A stretch of DNA of 64,000 bases, from contig OZ024798.1 in assembly GCA_964017045.1 (NCBI GenBank), positions 9,383,793 to 9,447,792 on the forward strand. Direction: 5' to 3'. The position numbers and the translations under genes were made by a program. This document shows, piece after piece, positions 53,341 through 63,851 of this stretch; within the stretch, counting starts at the first letter, position 1; each line of letters opens with the position of its first letter. The DNA is from Omphiscola glabra. Lineage: Eukaryota > Mollusca > Gastropoda > Lymnaeidae. The notes beneath the pieces are model-generated. The model did not search any database and was not told where the DNA came from. It saw only the letters and a program-made list of their open reading frames with translations.

Positions 53341-53985
53341 GTGTTGTCTTATATGTGTGTTGTAAAATTTAATTCCATTAATAGTGACATAATGATATTG
53401 ATAGTCATTTTAAAAATATATACCGGTACATTGAACATAATAACACAAACTAATACACCACGTCCATATCCTGGTAACATAGAGCCTGTACTGTTTTCGT
53501 TAAGGACTTGTGTCCATTCCCTTTATTGTATTTTATTTTTAGATTTTCTATGATAAACAGATAATATGTCAATTTAATTTATAATTATATTAATATCTTT
53601 GGTTATACTGATAGAGGCATTTTTAGAAAAGTCTGAATTTACTTTCTTTGTCACATTCTATTTTTAGCATAACATATATTATTTTAAAACATGTTAAATT
53701 ACCAGTGTCAGACCTTAGCTCTAAATTAAAGTTTTAATAGTAAAATATTTACCTGCTTGATGCGTAAAGTGAACTGATTAAGAACCCGAAAAATAAGAAA
53801 AATGTTAGGTGTCATCACAATCGTCCAGTATATGGTTAAACAACCAATCAATTGATTTGTCCAAAGTGTTAGAATGCCTTTCAAGTAACAGGCAATGCAA
53901 GTTTACAATAACAGGGGCTCTGGTATTAGGGCAAAGGAAGACTACGTTGTCAGTGGATTGATTATGTTAAGGACACCTTAATAAT
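53341..53985. other. Spacer, nothing recognised
   Basis: AT-rich sequence. The 70-codon frame at its start does not resemble a protein family, and no transposon end was seen. Confidence 0.5.
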
Positions 53986-53987
53986 CA

Positions 53988-54176
53988 CCAATATGAAGCT
54001 CCAGTAGGCTTAATATGAAGCTCCAGTAGGCTTAATATGAAGCTCCAGTAGGCTTAATATGAAGCTCCGTAGGCTTAATATGAAGCTCTAGTAGTCTTAA
54101 TATGAAGCTCCAGTAGGCTTAATATGAAGCTCCAGTAGGCTTAATATGAAGCTACAGTAGGCTTAATAAGAAGCTT
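53988..54176. repeat. 22-bp minisatellite, about 8.5 copies
   Basis: The unit TAATATGAAGCTCCAGTAGG + CT is nearly perfect in most copies, suggesting recent expansion or homogenisation. Confidence 0.95.
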
Positions 54177-54299
54177 ACCTTTTTATTTTATGTGTATTCT
54201 TCAGGAATTTCTTTTTACTTTTATAAATATACAAACAAAAACATCACCTAAAAACAAAGTTTTTTAAAATAATTTTTTTAAAAAAATATAATTTCAGCC

Positions 54300-54980
54300 G
54301 ATTGGTGGTGTGGAAACTTTTTCAGAAAATCATGCATACAAGTAACACACTTGATGAGAATCCCAAATCATTGCTCCCCCTTCCCCCACCATGCTTCTAA
54401 TTTTGTTAAGCCTCTGGACTATATTAATATTCTAATAACAAAGACGATTTTACAAATGATATTTATGTCACCAAACATTTCTGAAAAACTAAATAAAATA
54501 TTACGCAACAAACACACTTGCAATATTTTTTAAATATTTTTTTAGCGCCGTTATCAGAAATGTGATGTTCCCTTTGAAACTTGGAGCAACTGATTTTTTT
54601 GATAACTTGTGGGTCTGAAAATGTGATAGAATATGTTGTCATATTATAGTAACGTCTCTAATATATTTATTTCATGACGCCTCACGGATTTTTCAGAAAT
54701 ATAAATTTAAAAAAAAAATATTGTTGCTAGGAATAAAATATAGTACGTCAAATAGAAAAGGAACATCCGAATAGACAAAGATTTTCCAAATGAACATCAT
54801 AAATAGCAAGTACCATCAAAATGGTCAAGAAACAATAGACAGATGTTTTAAATTCGAAGACCAAGCTATAAATTAAACAGTATTTAATAAAAGGTGTGGC
54901 CTCTGAAATTATAGAGAACCACCACCTGTCAGCAGAGAAGACTTGTAGGTCATATTTAAAGACCAATCCGCAAACCAAGT
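54300..54980. repeat. Mixed family modules
   Basis: 54,300-54,560 matches 3,780-3,990 (CATGCATACAAGTAACACACTTGATG-type words, CTATATTAATATTCTAAT, CAACAAACACACTTGCAAT). 54,560-54,650 is an inverted fragment of 25,570-25,690 (GTGGGTCTGAAAATGTGATA). 54,780-54,970 is an inverted fragment of module Y. No gene was seen. Confidence 0.6.
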
Positions 54981-55094
54981 TCACTTGTTTTATCTAAAGT
55001 AGACTATATTGAAAAGATCGTACAAAAAGTTCAGACCCCATACACACACTGATAGATGCAGACAAAAAATGATAGCATTCTACCTAGAGAATAT

Positions 55095-55578
55095 TGTGGC
55101 GTGTCCAGACCTGTAGTCTGTGTTGGTAGTGTCCAGACAATAGTCGACCCGTAAGGGATAATGGCGTTGGTTTTATGACCTAAGACCAACTGACCAAACA
55201 AAGTGTCAAGCTTGTCAGATTGCCCGCGACGGAATGGCAGCGTTGGTTTATGACCTATTACGCGGTGTGTTACATAAGAAGGGGAATGGGGCCCTGGGAA
55301 CTTAGGATTATAAAAGAGACAGTCGGACGGACAAGAGGAGAACTCAGCCGGGCAGAACTCAGCCGGGCAGGCAGGTGGACGGACGGGAGTTAGAGAGGGA
55401 ACGTGACAGTCTAAGTGGAATACGACAGAGAGAGCGAGAGAAAGTGAAGCAAAGGATAAGACAAATAAATGTTCAAAGACTATAACCATCATTGTTTTGT
55501 CGTATTGGTGCACATGAGAGACAGAGTGTACAAGGTTGCAAATTAATTAGAGAGCAGAGACGAGCAAGGTTCTCTACA
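55095..55578 (+). mobile_element. Solo LTR of an LTR retrotransposon
   Basis: The 484-bp segment begins TGTGGCGTGTCC and ends GGTTCTCTACA, has TG...CA ends, and is flanked by ATAT on both sides (55,091-55,094 and 55,579-55,582). It carries a TATA box GATTATAAAAGAGAC at about 55,308 and a polyadenylation-type AAATAAATG near 55,463, about 155 bp downstream, the layout expected of U3-R-U5. No internal region or second LTR is in the window, so it most likely formed by LTR-LTR recombination. The 160-codon minus-strand frame across it is accidental. ATAT duplications are weak evidence in AT-rich DNA. Confidence 0.6.
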
Positions 55579-55655
55579 ATATATACCAAAAATACACAGA
55601 TTGGTTAGTAATGTATAACTCTTTTATTGACCATGACAACAAAACTAGGTCTCTA

Positions 55656-55768
55656 GTTCAATGCTTGTTCCCTAGTTCAATGTTAAGTACCTATTTCAAT
55701 GTTAGGTACCTATTGCAATGTTAGGTACCTAGTTCAATGGTAAGTACCTATTTCAATGTTAGGTACAT
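55656..55768. repeat. 19-bp minisatellite, 6 copies
   Basis: The unit TATTTCAATGTTAGGTACC shows single-base variants. Confidence 0.9.
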
Positions 55769-55789
55769 TTCTTAATTAGAACTTATGTT

Positions 55790-57085
55790 CCTCTTGAAAA
55801 ACTGGAACAATGGATTTTTGGGGTTAGCGTGTGGGTCTTAAAATGTGATAGAATGTGTTGTCATCGGCATTTTGTCTATGTGCCAGGTTTCAGCTCGATC
55901 GGTTGATTTAAAGTGTTTGATTTATCGTTCAGAATATTTTGCCACCCACACAGCCAGACTACATTGTTCTTAATTCTTTGTATAACCCAGAAATTGGTGT
56001 ACATGGGTAAAATAGTTTGAAAAGAAAATATTTGGGTTTAGGTAAGTTTAACAGTCGTACATAAAGTCATATAAAAAGCGTGTTTCATTTAAAGAAACAA
56101 ATCTTCGCTATGGTTAAACTAATTATCAACCTCATATAAATATGTTAAATTACATGTGTGTATAAAGAAGTTTGAAATACATTTTTGGAAAATAAATAAA
56201 ACGTTATAAAGGCTAATGCAATCGATTTTCTTCATTCAAACACTTCTTATATGAAAGGGCGGGAAAATGGAAAAAACACGATTGATTGGACTATTAAATA
56301 ACAGTATTTGAAATGAACGCACAAAATCATATTTATATATTTTTATTATTATTATATAGATATGTGTTGTTTTTTAAATTTCTTAAACACTTATTTACAT
56401 TTTTCAAGGGAGAACATTCATTATGTTTTAGTCTTTTTTTATATTTTAATATATCTTAAGAGTCTTCAGCTATATTATTTATTTTGTATCTAGCATTTAA
56501 AACGCATTTTATCATGACCTCAATATGTCACAAAGACTATAAAGTTAATTGTTTAACACAAATTTATATAAAGCTAAATATACCTATTCAATGCTTTGTC
56601 GAATGCTGAAAATGTGATAGAGTATAGTTGTCATCTGCATTTAGTATATGTGCAAGGTCTCAGCTCAATCGTTTGATTGGTAGTGGGTGAATTAGCGGTC
56701 AGAATATTTTATATAACCCAGGCTTTGGTGAACCTGGGTATTTTACCCTTAAATTAGATGGAAAAGAAAATATTTGGGTTAAGGAGTGTTGAATAGGCGT
56801 ACATAAAATCATATAAAAAGCGCGCTTCATTTTAAGAAACACATGTTTGTTATATTTAAATTATTTAACAACTCCATATAAATATGTTAAATTAGGTGTC
56901 TTTACAACGATTTTCGAAATAAATTTGGGAAAAATGAACACAAAATAAAAAAAAACTCAAATGCAATCGATTTTATTAAACAAATCTGACATGAATCGGC
57001 GGAAAATTAAAAAAAAAATTAATTAGACTATTAAATTACAATATTTGAAATGAAAGTTTAAAAAGCATAATTATAAATTGATATT
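55790..57085 (-). repeat. Two inverted copies of the AT-rich element interior
   Basis: Read on the minus strand, 55,790-56,330 and 56,590-57,085 are each collinear with 25,050-25,680, for example CCGATGACAACAC-TTCTATCACATTTT, ACCCAGGTT/ACCAAAGCCTGGGT, AATCGATTGCATT and CGTTCATTTCAAATACTGTT. They are tandem to each other, about 800 bp apart. Non-coding. Confidence 0.75.
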
Positions 57086-58065
57086 ATTTTTATGTAAGCT
57101 CTGTATATAGACTCACTTAACAAACTCAGGAAGGTGAGAAGGGTAGCATTTATTTATACAAGATAACCAAAAACCCAACCAGCCAATTAGTGCGGCTGGA
57201 AGATAAAATAATAAAACACATTAATTCATGAATTACAATAAAATAAGAACAAATATCAGAAAGTTAAATGAGGGTATTAAAACATTGTTAATACCGGTAT
57301 GAGGCCACACCACTGCCTGGTACACTCTAGACATTAAGGATTAATGTATCAATGTATCAAATACACTAGAGGCATGACTCAGAATCTGGGAGACCATGAT
57401 TATCTGAGACAAATGTACGCAGGTATTTTACCTATACCCATTGCAGTATCAGTAATACATAGTATTTACTGTCTAGCTTTGATCAAAATATTACCGCTTT
57501 AGTTGACCTAGTCAACTCATGTTCATAATGCACATTCTCATTTAAAACTTAACTAAATAGTGTTAGATACAGGCCTCAAAGCAATATGTACACAAGTAAC
57601 TAAATAATCATAATAACAGGCCAGGGGATGACAAAATATAAAAGTAAAACAATGTTTAAAGTTAAAGACAACATAAGCATCAATAGAAAACCCAGCGTGG
57701 GAGGTAGGTTCGATTTAAAACTACATGTACTTTTAAAAGGTTTCCCAAGCATATTCAATTATAATTTGAATAAGCAGTAAGTAACAAAATTGCATAGGCT
57801 ATAATAAACATGCGAATATAAAGTAACATTAGAGGTTAAACAAAATAATTACCTAGTGCTACAACTTAAACCTTGAAATGGAATACTGTCATCAACATTT
57901 CACTAGCAACTTAAATAGTCTTTTTCAAAAAAACGGGGAATCCACTTAACACAAAAAGGGGGCCAGCAGAACAAAAACATACATTTAGACGAAACAAACT
58001 TAAAAAGGCCACTGGCCTACATATAATTTATTGACTTTTATATTTGTTCTTTAATGTTTGGAAAT
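57085..58065. other. Mostly unique spacer, nothing recognised
   Basis: The longest stretch without an obvious repeat relation, AT-rich with stops in all frames. I see no exon-like segment, RNA gene or transposon terminus. Confidence 0.45.
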
Positions 58066-58079
58066 GTTAAAAAGATCTT

Positions 58080-58440
58080 TACTTTTTTTTTAAAGGGAGA
58101 CTATTAATTACGCTTTAGTAAATATAAGCCTGTGGATATAATCAATATGTTTTTAGAGGATATAATTTTATTTTTGTATTTGTTATATATGTTATAACAT
58201 TTTTAGCAACATTTTTGCTCAACTAGACTATAAAGGTGACATAATTTTATAATGTTTAAAATTATATGTAGTTTCACAAAAGCTTTAAAGTTATTTGTTA
58301 AACTGAAATTTATATATAGTTAAATATGCTTAACCAATGCGTTAAAATAGTTTGGTACTTTCTTTTAAAGTGGACTTATCGATTAAATGTAAAGGCCACT
58401 GACTTCGATATTCACCCCTAAGGATGTAATAAAAATGAGA
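58080..58440 (+). repeat. Family block ending in a diverged GGATCGA motif
   Basis: GGAGACTATTAATTA, TGTGGATATAATC and TATAGTTAAATATGCTTAA words match 26.17-26.40 and 28.63-28.86 kb. It ends with GCCACTGACTTCGATATTC at 58,394 and AAGGATGTAATAAAAATGAG. Confidence 0.6.
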
Positions 58441-58761
58441 AGCCCGTTGTTCTAAAGGAGGGGCCAACAAACCACGGCCCAAAAGGCCCGCCTGCCGACA
58501 GCACCCGATAGACTGATAAAACGCATGGAACACAAGACAATGTGATACAATCATAAATAATAATATTATGTCCAGGAGACCCACACACGCATAGAGACGC
58601 CCCTGATTCTTTGCGTCCCAATTTACCATATAAAATCATTGTTTTCAGATTGTCCTGCTTATTACACACTTGCTCACTCTCGAGCTCCCAAAATCGTACA
58701 CTAGAGTGTCTTAACAGTAAATAAATAAACATACAGTATGTATAAATAATACAATAACTAC
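58441..58761. other. Spacer, nothing recognised
   Basis: Slightly GC-richer at its left (GGGGCCAACAAACCACGGCC). Overlapping minus-strand frames of 95 and 152 codons lack recognisable domains, and the longer one ends in the 18-bp array. Confidence 0.45.
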
Positions 58762-58860
58762 TCGCATCGCAGTGCCTACTGGGATCGCAGTGCCTACTGG
58801 GATCGCAGTGCCTACTGGGATCGCAGTGCCTACTGGGATCGCAGTGCCTACTGGGATCAA
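58762..58860. repeat. 18-bp minisatellite, about 5.5 copies
   Basis: The unit GGGATCGCAGTGCCTACT is in perfect or near-perfect tandem. As 18 bp is six codons, the minus strand reads RHCDPS repeats. Not a gene. Confidence 0.95.
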
Positions 58861-59220
58861 GATAAGCTGGATACAAAAAAGCTAACCTCCAAAAGTAGAT
58901 GACCGACGCTTATAATAAAATCTGATGTCTATTTGTTTTGCAAACGTGTATTTGTTATTGATATTAGTTTGTATTGAGTGGACTTACATATCCCATTATC
59001 ACAATCTATCACTGGTAAAAATAAAGTTACTGATGAAATTGAACGTGGTTCAAACTCGAAATCGGATCAGCATACAACAAGATTTATTTAAATAAGAATT
59101 AATTAACAAATGATGACATGATTTGAAAAACCCACCAAGTAACATGAGGTTATTGTTTTTAGGAGTAGATGTTTTAAAAACAAATTAGAATCAATTTCGA
59201 TTAAGCATATTCCCCCTAAT
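58861..59220. other. Spacer, nothing recognised
   Basis: AT-rich sequence without a gene or repeat that I can support. Confidence 0.5.
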
Positions 59221-59223
59221 ACA

Positions 59224-60512
59224 TTATAATCTGATAACTACCACAAACTGGGTAGTCAATATTATAATCTGATAACTACCACAAACTGGGTAGTCGATAT
59301 TATAATCTGATAACTACCACAAACTGGGTAGTCAATATTATAGTCTGATAACTACCACACACTGGGTAGTCAATATTATAGTCTGATAACTACCACAAAC
59401 TGGGTAGTAAATATTATAGTCTGACAACTACCACAAACTGGGTAGTAAATATTATTGTCTTATAACTACCACAAACTGGGTAGTCAATATTATAGTCTGA
59501 TAAATACCACAAACTGGGTAGTAAATATTATTGTCTGATAACTACCACAAACTGGGTAGTCAATATTATAATCTGATAACTACCACAAACTGGGTAGTCA
59601 AAATTATAGTCTGATAACTACCACAAACTTGGAAGTAAATATTATAGTCTGATAACTACCACAAACCGGGTAGTAAATATTATTGTCTGATAACTACCAC
59701 AAACTGGGTAGTCAATATTATAGTCTGATAACTACCACACACTGGGTAGTCAATATTATAGTCTGATAACTACCACAAACTGGGTAGTAAATATTATAGT
59801 CTGATAACTACCACAAACTGGGTAGTCAATATTATAGTCTGATAACTACCACAAACTGGGTAGTAAATATTATTGTCTGATAACTACGAAAAACTGGGTA
59901 GTCAATATTATAGTCTGATAACTACCACAAACTGGGTAGTAAATATTATAGTCTGATAACTACCACAAACTGGGTAGTAAATATTATAGTCTGATAACTA
60001 ACACAAACTTGGTAGTCAATATTATAATCTGATAACTACCACAAACTGGGTAGTCGATATTATAATCTGATAACTACCACAAACTGGGTAGTCAATATTA
60101 TAGTTTGATAACTACCACAAACTGGGTAGTCAATATTATAGTCTGATAACTACCACAAACTGGGTAGTCAATATTAATGTCTGATAACTACCACAAACTG
60201 GGTAGTCAATAGTATAGTCTGATAACTACCACAAACTGGGTAGTAAATATTATTGTCTGATAACTACCAAAAACTGGGTAGTCAATATTATAGTCTTATA
60301 ACTACCACAAACTGGGTAGTAAATATTATAGTCTGATAACTACCACAAACTGGGTAGTAAATATTATAGTCTGATAACTACCACAAACTGGGTAGTATAT
60401 ATTATAGTCTGATAACTACCACAAACTTGGTAGTCAATATTATAGTCTGATAACTACCACAAACTGGGTAGTATATATTATGGTCTGATAACTACCACAA
60501 ACTGTGAAGTAA
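59224..60512. repeat. 38-bp minisatellite with a hairpin in each unit, about 34 copies
   Basis: The unit is CTGATAACTACCACAAACTG + GGTAGTCAATATTATAGT. ACTACC and GGTAGT within each unit are complementary around an 8-base loop, and substitutions are noticeably fewer in these arms than in the CAATATTATAGT spacer, where AAATATTAT(A/T)GT and other variants alternate. Blocks of variant order repeat, for example around 59,700-59,900 and 60,220-60,400. Confidence 0.95.
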
Positions 60513-60629
60513 ATCGTTAAAGTAGCCGACTGTTGTAAAAATATGTTGATATTAATAATCATTGGAACTAAAAGCCCTTCGGCAAGTTCAGTTGTGTGGA
60601 GAACAGAAGAATTTGGAGAGAACATAGTG

Positions 60630-61252
60630 CTACAGAAACGTGAGAAATCTAGGAATTTGATGCGGTATTCTCTGGCACTGGATGAGTCTACTGATCTCTC
60701 ACAAACTCTCGTGGATATTTAAGGTATACATTTAGACTTTCAGATACGAAGCAGTTGGAATCCGTGTGCAACATAAATGGAACCACTCATGTCTGTGAGC
60801 AAACAATTTCAAAAATAAAGTATGTGAAGTCAACACATCGAACGAGAGAGATTGATGAACATTTGAAGGCGATTATTTTGATTGGATGCAGCAATTCCAA
60901 ACCAAACATTGATGATATCTTGAAAGCCAAACGTCAGTTTCACAAATCTCACAAACTTTTTTGCTTCTTAGTTTGTGAGATTCAAATATGTGCGCACTAG
61001 GTCTGATGTAACTATCTTTTTGCACACGTCGCCTTCTTTGCTAACTTATTTAATTTATAATGCTGAATAGTTTGGTTGTTTTTGCTTTTTTTTGCATCGC
61101 AAGCCACTAACCCATGATTTACATGGAATTCTGACCTTAGTTTTTCCCAGAGCTTACGTTCTTGCTTGCGAGTATTGTACATAATCATTATTCAGCCCGC
61201 GATGCTCATTTTTCCGTTATGCGGCCCGCCGTAAAAAAATGTTGGGTAGCCC
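60630..61252 (+). pseudogene. hAT transposase relic with a large internal deletion
   Basis: The first piece (60,640-60,720) reads REKSRNLMRYSLALDESTD, the motif around a conserved acidic residue in GTF2IRD2/Charlie-like hAT transposases, and ends at a stop. The next (60,733-61,000) jumps to the C-terminal dimerisation region: RLSDTKQLESVCNINGTTHV, CEQTISKIKYVKSTHRTREI, DEHLKAIILIGCSNSKPNID. The several hundred residues normally between them are missing, so it cannot catalyse transposition. At 61,195-61,252 GC-rich CGTTATGCGGCCCGCCG and GGGTAGCCCCC look like the 3' terminal region. The 38-bp array replaces whatever lay upstream. Confidence 0.75.
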
Positions 61253-61404
61253 CCATATGAAGGTATTGTCGATTTTTCTAATTCTTTGTAACTAAACAAA
61301 AAGTAGCAATCATTTATTACAAAATGAAACGAATAAATGACAACAGATATTTGTTTCCATTTCTGATACACAAAATAATAATATGACTGAAACACTGGAA
61401 AATC

Positions 61405-61750
61405 CAAACACTAATAACCACAGACACACATTCATACACACAAGCACACACACACACACACTATTAACCACAGACATACAACACACACAAACACACATAC
61501 TAATAACCAACCACCGACGCACATCCACACAAAAACACACCCACTCAATGCATGTACTTATTCATAAATGCACTTAATACACACAAACACATACACACAC
61601 ACACACACACTAATAACGGCAGGCATCCAAAACACAACAAAAACACATACTAACAACCAACCACCGACACACATCCACACAAAAACACACCCACTCAATG
61701 CATGTACTTATTCATAAAGGAACTTAATACACACAAACACACACACAATT
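61405..61750. repeat. CA-rich low-complexity DNA with a ~180-bp duplication
   Basis: ACACACAC tracts alternate with unit words ACTAATAACCAACCACCGAC, CACACCCACTCAATGCATGT and ACTTATTCATAAA, which occur twice about 180 bp apart. Frames on both strands are composition artefacts. Confidence 0.85.
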
Positions 61751-61854
61751 ACCTACCACTTCCCCTTTAGATTTATATCAATATTTCAAGAATGTACTTT
61801 TATATACCCAAAGTATTATTTGTCGGAGTTATTGTAATATACGCTCAATTTTCT

Positions 61855-62170
61855 ATATTTCCATATTCCGCTTAACTTCGATAATCAACTATATTTTGAT
61901 ATTCCCCTTGACTTCGAAATTCCCCTTGACTTCGATTTTCCCTTTGACTTCTATATTCCCCCTTGACTTCGATACTCAACTTTATTTCAATATTCCCCTT
62001 GACTTCGATAATCAACTTTATTTCGATATCCCCCCTTTACTTCAATAATCAACTTCATTTCGACATTCCCCTTGACCTCGATATTCCTCTTGACTTCGAT
62101 ATTCCCCCTTGACTTCGATAATCAACTTTATTTGGATATTCCCCCTTGACTTCGATCCTTACATTTGAGT
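61855..62170. repeat. Degenerate array resembling the GGATCGA element end
   Basis: Phrases CCCCTTGACTTCGATA, then ATCAACTTTATTTCGATA, alternate about 12 times, and the last one runs into CTTGACTTCGATCCTTACAT. That last phrase is the inverted GGATCGA motif (compare ACTTGAATTCGATCC), so the array unit appears to be derived from the element terminus. Confidence 0.65.
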
Positions 62171-62744
62171 AAAGTGTACGTTAATGAACAGTATGTGATA
62201 GTTTTGAAAACATTGACTCTGGTGATTACCTCGCTTTGTCATTTTGTTTGTGGTGGATTCGTGCATCCCAAATAAACACATTCAGATTGATTGAGCTGAA
62301 CTATTGTACACTTAACCATCTCCGAGGACAATACAACATGTGATCAGAATGTCACTAGTTAACTCCACTTACCCAAAATGACCTCTATATTGCATTTTTT
62401 TGTTGTAATAGACATGAAATATTATTAAAATGCAAGCAGTCTTTTTATAAATTTGTTGTAAATAATCATCACTGTAATTGTACTTTTTTTGTACTTATTA
62501 ATTAAAAAAAAAAACTATAAATATTAATGTTAAGATAAGTTTATATATTGTTCAAATTGCTTAACCACTTTTGTAATGGGCCCTATTAACATTTCGGAGA
62601 TATTTGATAGAGGACCTTAGACAACCGACTATTCGGAGATGAGCCAAAGGGTTCATCTGTAAGCCAGAAAATTTGACAGCTTTCACATGCTGTATACTTC
62701 TAGCAGTGTTTAAATCCACACTTTTGTTATTCATGTTATCGTTT

Positions 62745-62836
62745 TATCTGTCATTGAACATTGTGTAACACAAACAAAGAATCCCACACTATTGAACCTT
62801 GTGTAACACAAACAAAGAATCTCACACTATTGAAAC
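62745..62836. repeat. 38-bp tandem duplication
   Basis: TTGTGTAACACAAACAAAGA + ATCCCACACTATTGAAC is present twice plus a short third start. Confidence 0.85.
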
Positions 62837-63416
62837 TAAATGGGTCTTTTTTAAACTTTGATTTACAACAAATTATTAAATCTTGAGATATTTATGTGAA
62901 ATTCTTGGAATAAATAATTTAGTCTATTTTTAGACTAAACAAATATTAAAAAATAATTCACTGAAATGGTTTATTTATATATTTTATTGATTTTTTTTCC
63001 TTATGATAAATAAAATAAATCAATATACAGACTATATTTATGTTATTTTTTCCTTTCAACATTTTTTTTAGGTGGAATAGGAGATTTAGGAAAGAAAATG
63101 TAATATAATGATTGACAATCATGTACTTTTCTTTTATATTTATTTATATTTAATGTTTTAATGAGTTTAACACAGATGTATATAAAATATCTTCATAATT
63201 CCTCAGTATAACCAAGAAATCGTTAAATAAGGGTAAACAAATTAGGCCAAAGTGGGTAAAGAAATAAAATCTTTTGTTGAAAGATGGTTCACTATACATT
63301 TATGAAACTATATAAAAGTGCATTACTTAAATGTTTACCCTTGCAACACAAATTATCAATTCCATATAAAATGTATAAAAAAAAGTTGACTTCCCTTTTT
63401 TTTTAAATTAGCAAAC
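62837..63416 (-). repeat. AT-rich DNA with inverted module X
   Basis: 63,150-63,360 is the reverse complement of a block like 37,195-37,330 (TTTCATAAATGTATAGTGAACC, AATTTGTTTACCC). The remainder is AT-rich with no gene. Confidence 0.6.
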
Positions 63417-63500
63417 ATCTCACATAAATGTGCACACATCTCACATAAATGTGCACATATCTCACATGATTGTGCACACATCTTACATGAATGTGCATGA
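63417..63500. repeat. 20-bp repeat CACATAAATGTGCACACATC, 4 copies
   Basis: It is the reverse-strand relative of the array at 6,590-6,722. Each unit contains the palindrome TGTGCACA or a variant of it. Confidence 0.85.
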
Positions 63501-63851
63501 GCAAAAAAAAGTAGAAAATAATATTAATTGACATTTATTTTAATTATGATTTGCACTTCTTTTCTTTTTTAAAGTTGCATTAATATTTCTTAGTTTTACT
63601 AAATTCAAGGGAGACAATTAAATTTACATTTGATTCTAAATTTCTGGATTTATCTGCGGATGTTTAGCGACATTAATTTTTTTTGTTATTAAAATGTATT
63701 TTTTAAAAGCATTTATAAAATATATTTACTTAAATGGACTATACTTATTATAAATATGGTTTATTTCTTATTTGATACTGAAAACTTTATATTAATAATT
63801 TTTTAAAATGTAAAATTATAGAAAAAATAAAAAGCATAACCAATATTATGA
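63500..63851. repeat. AT-rich family fragment
   Basis: GGGAGACAATTAA, TTCTGGATTTATCTGCGGAT and TTAAAATGTATTTTT weakly match 58.09-58.2 and 26.16-26.3 kb. No gene was seen. Confidence 0.45.

Noticed and set aside
55031..55513. 160-codon minus-strand frame
   Set aside because: It runs antisense across the solo LTR, has low-complexity proline/cysteine content and no homology that I recognise.
58418..58876. 152-codon minus-strand frame
   Set aside because: Its start lies in the 18-bp array and the rest lacks any recognisable domain or supporting context.
61383..61577. Histidine/threonine-rich frame in CA-rich DNA
   Set aside because: It is a translation of ACACAC-type low-complexity sequence.
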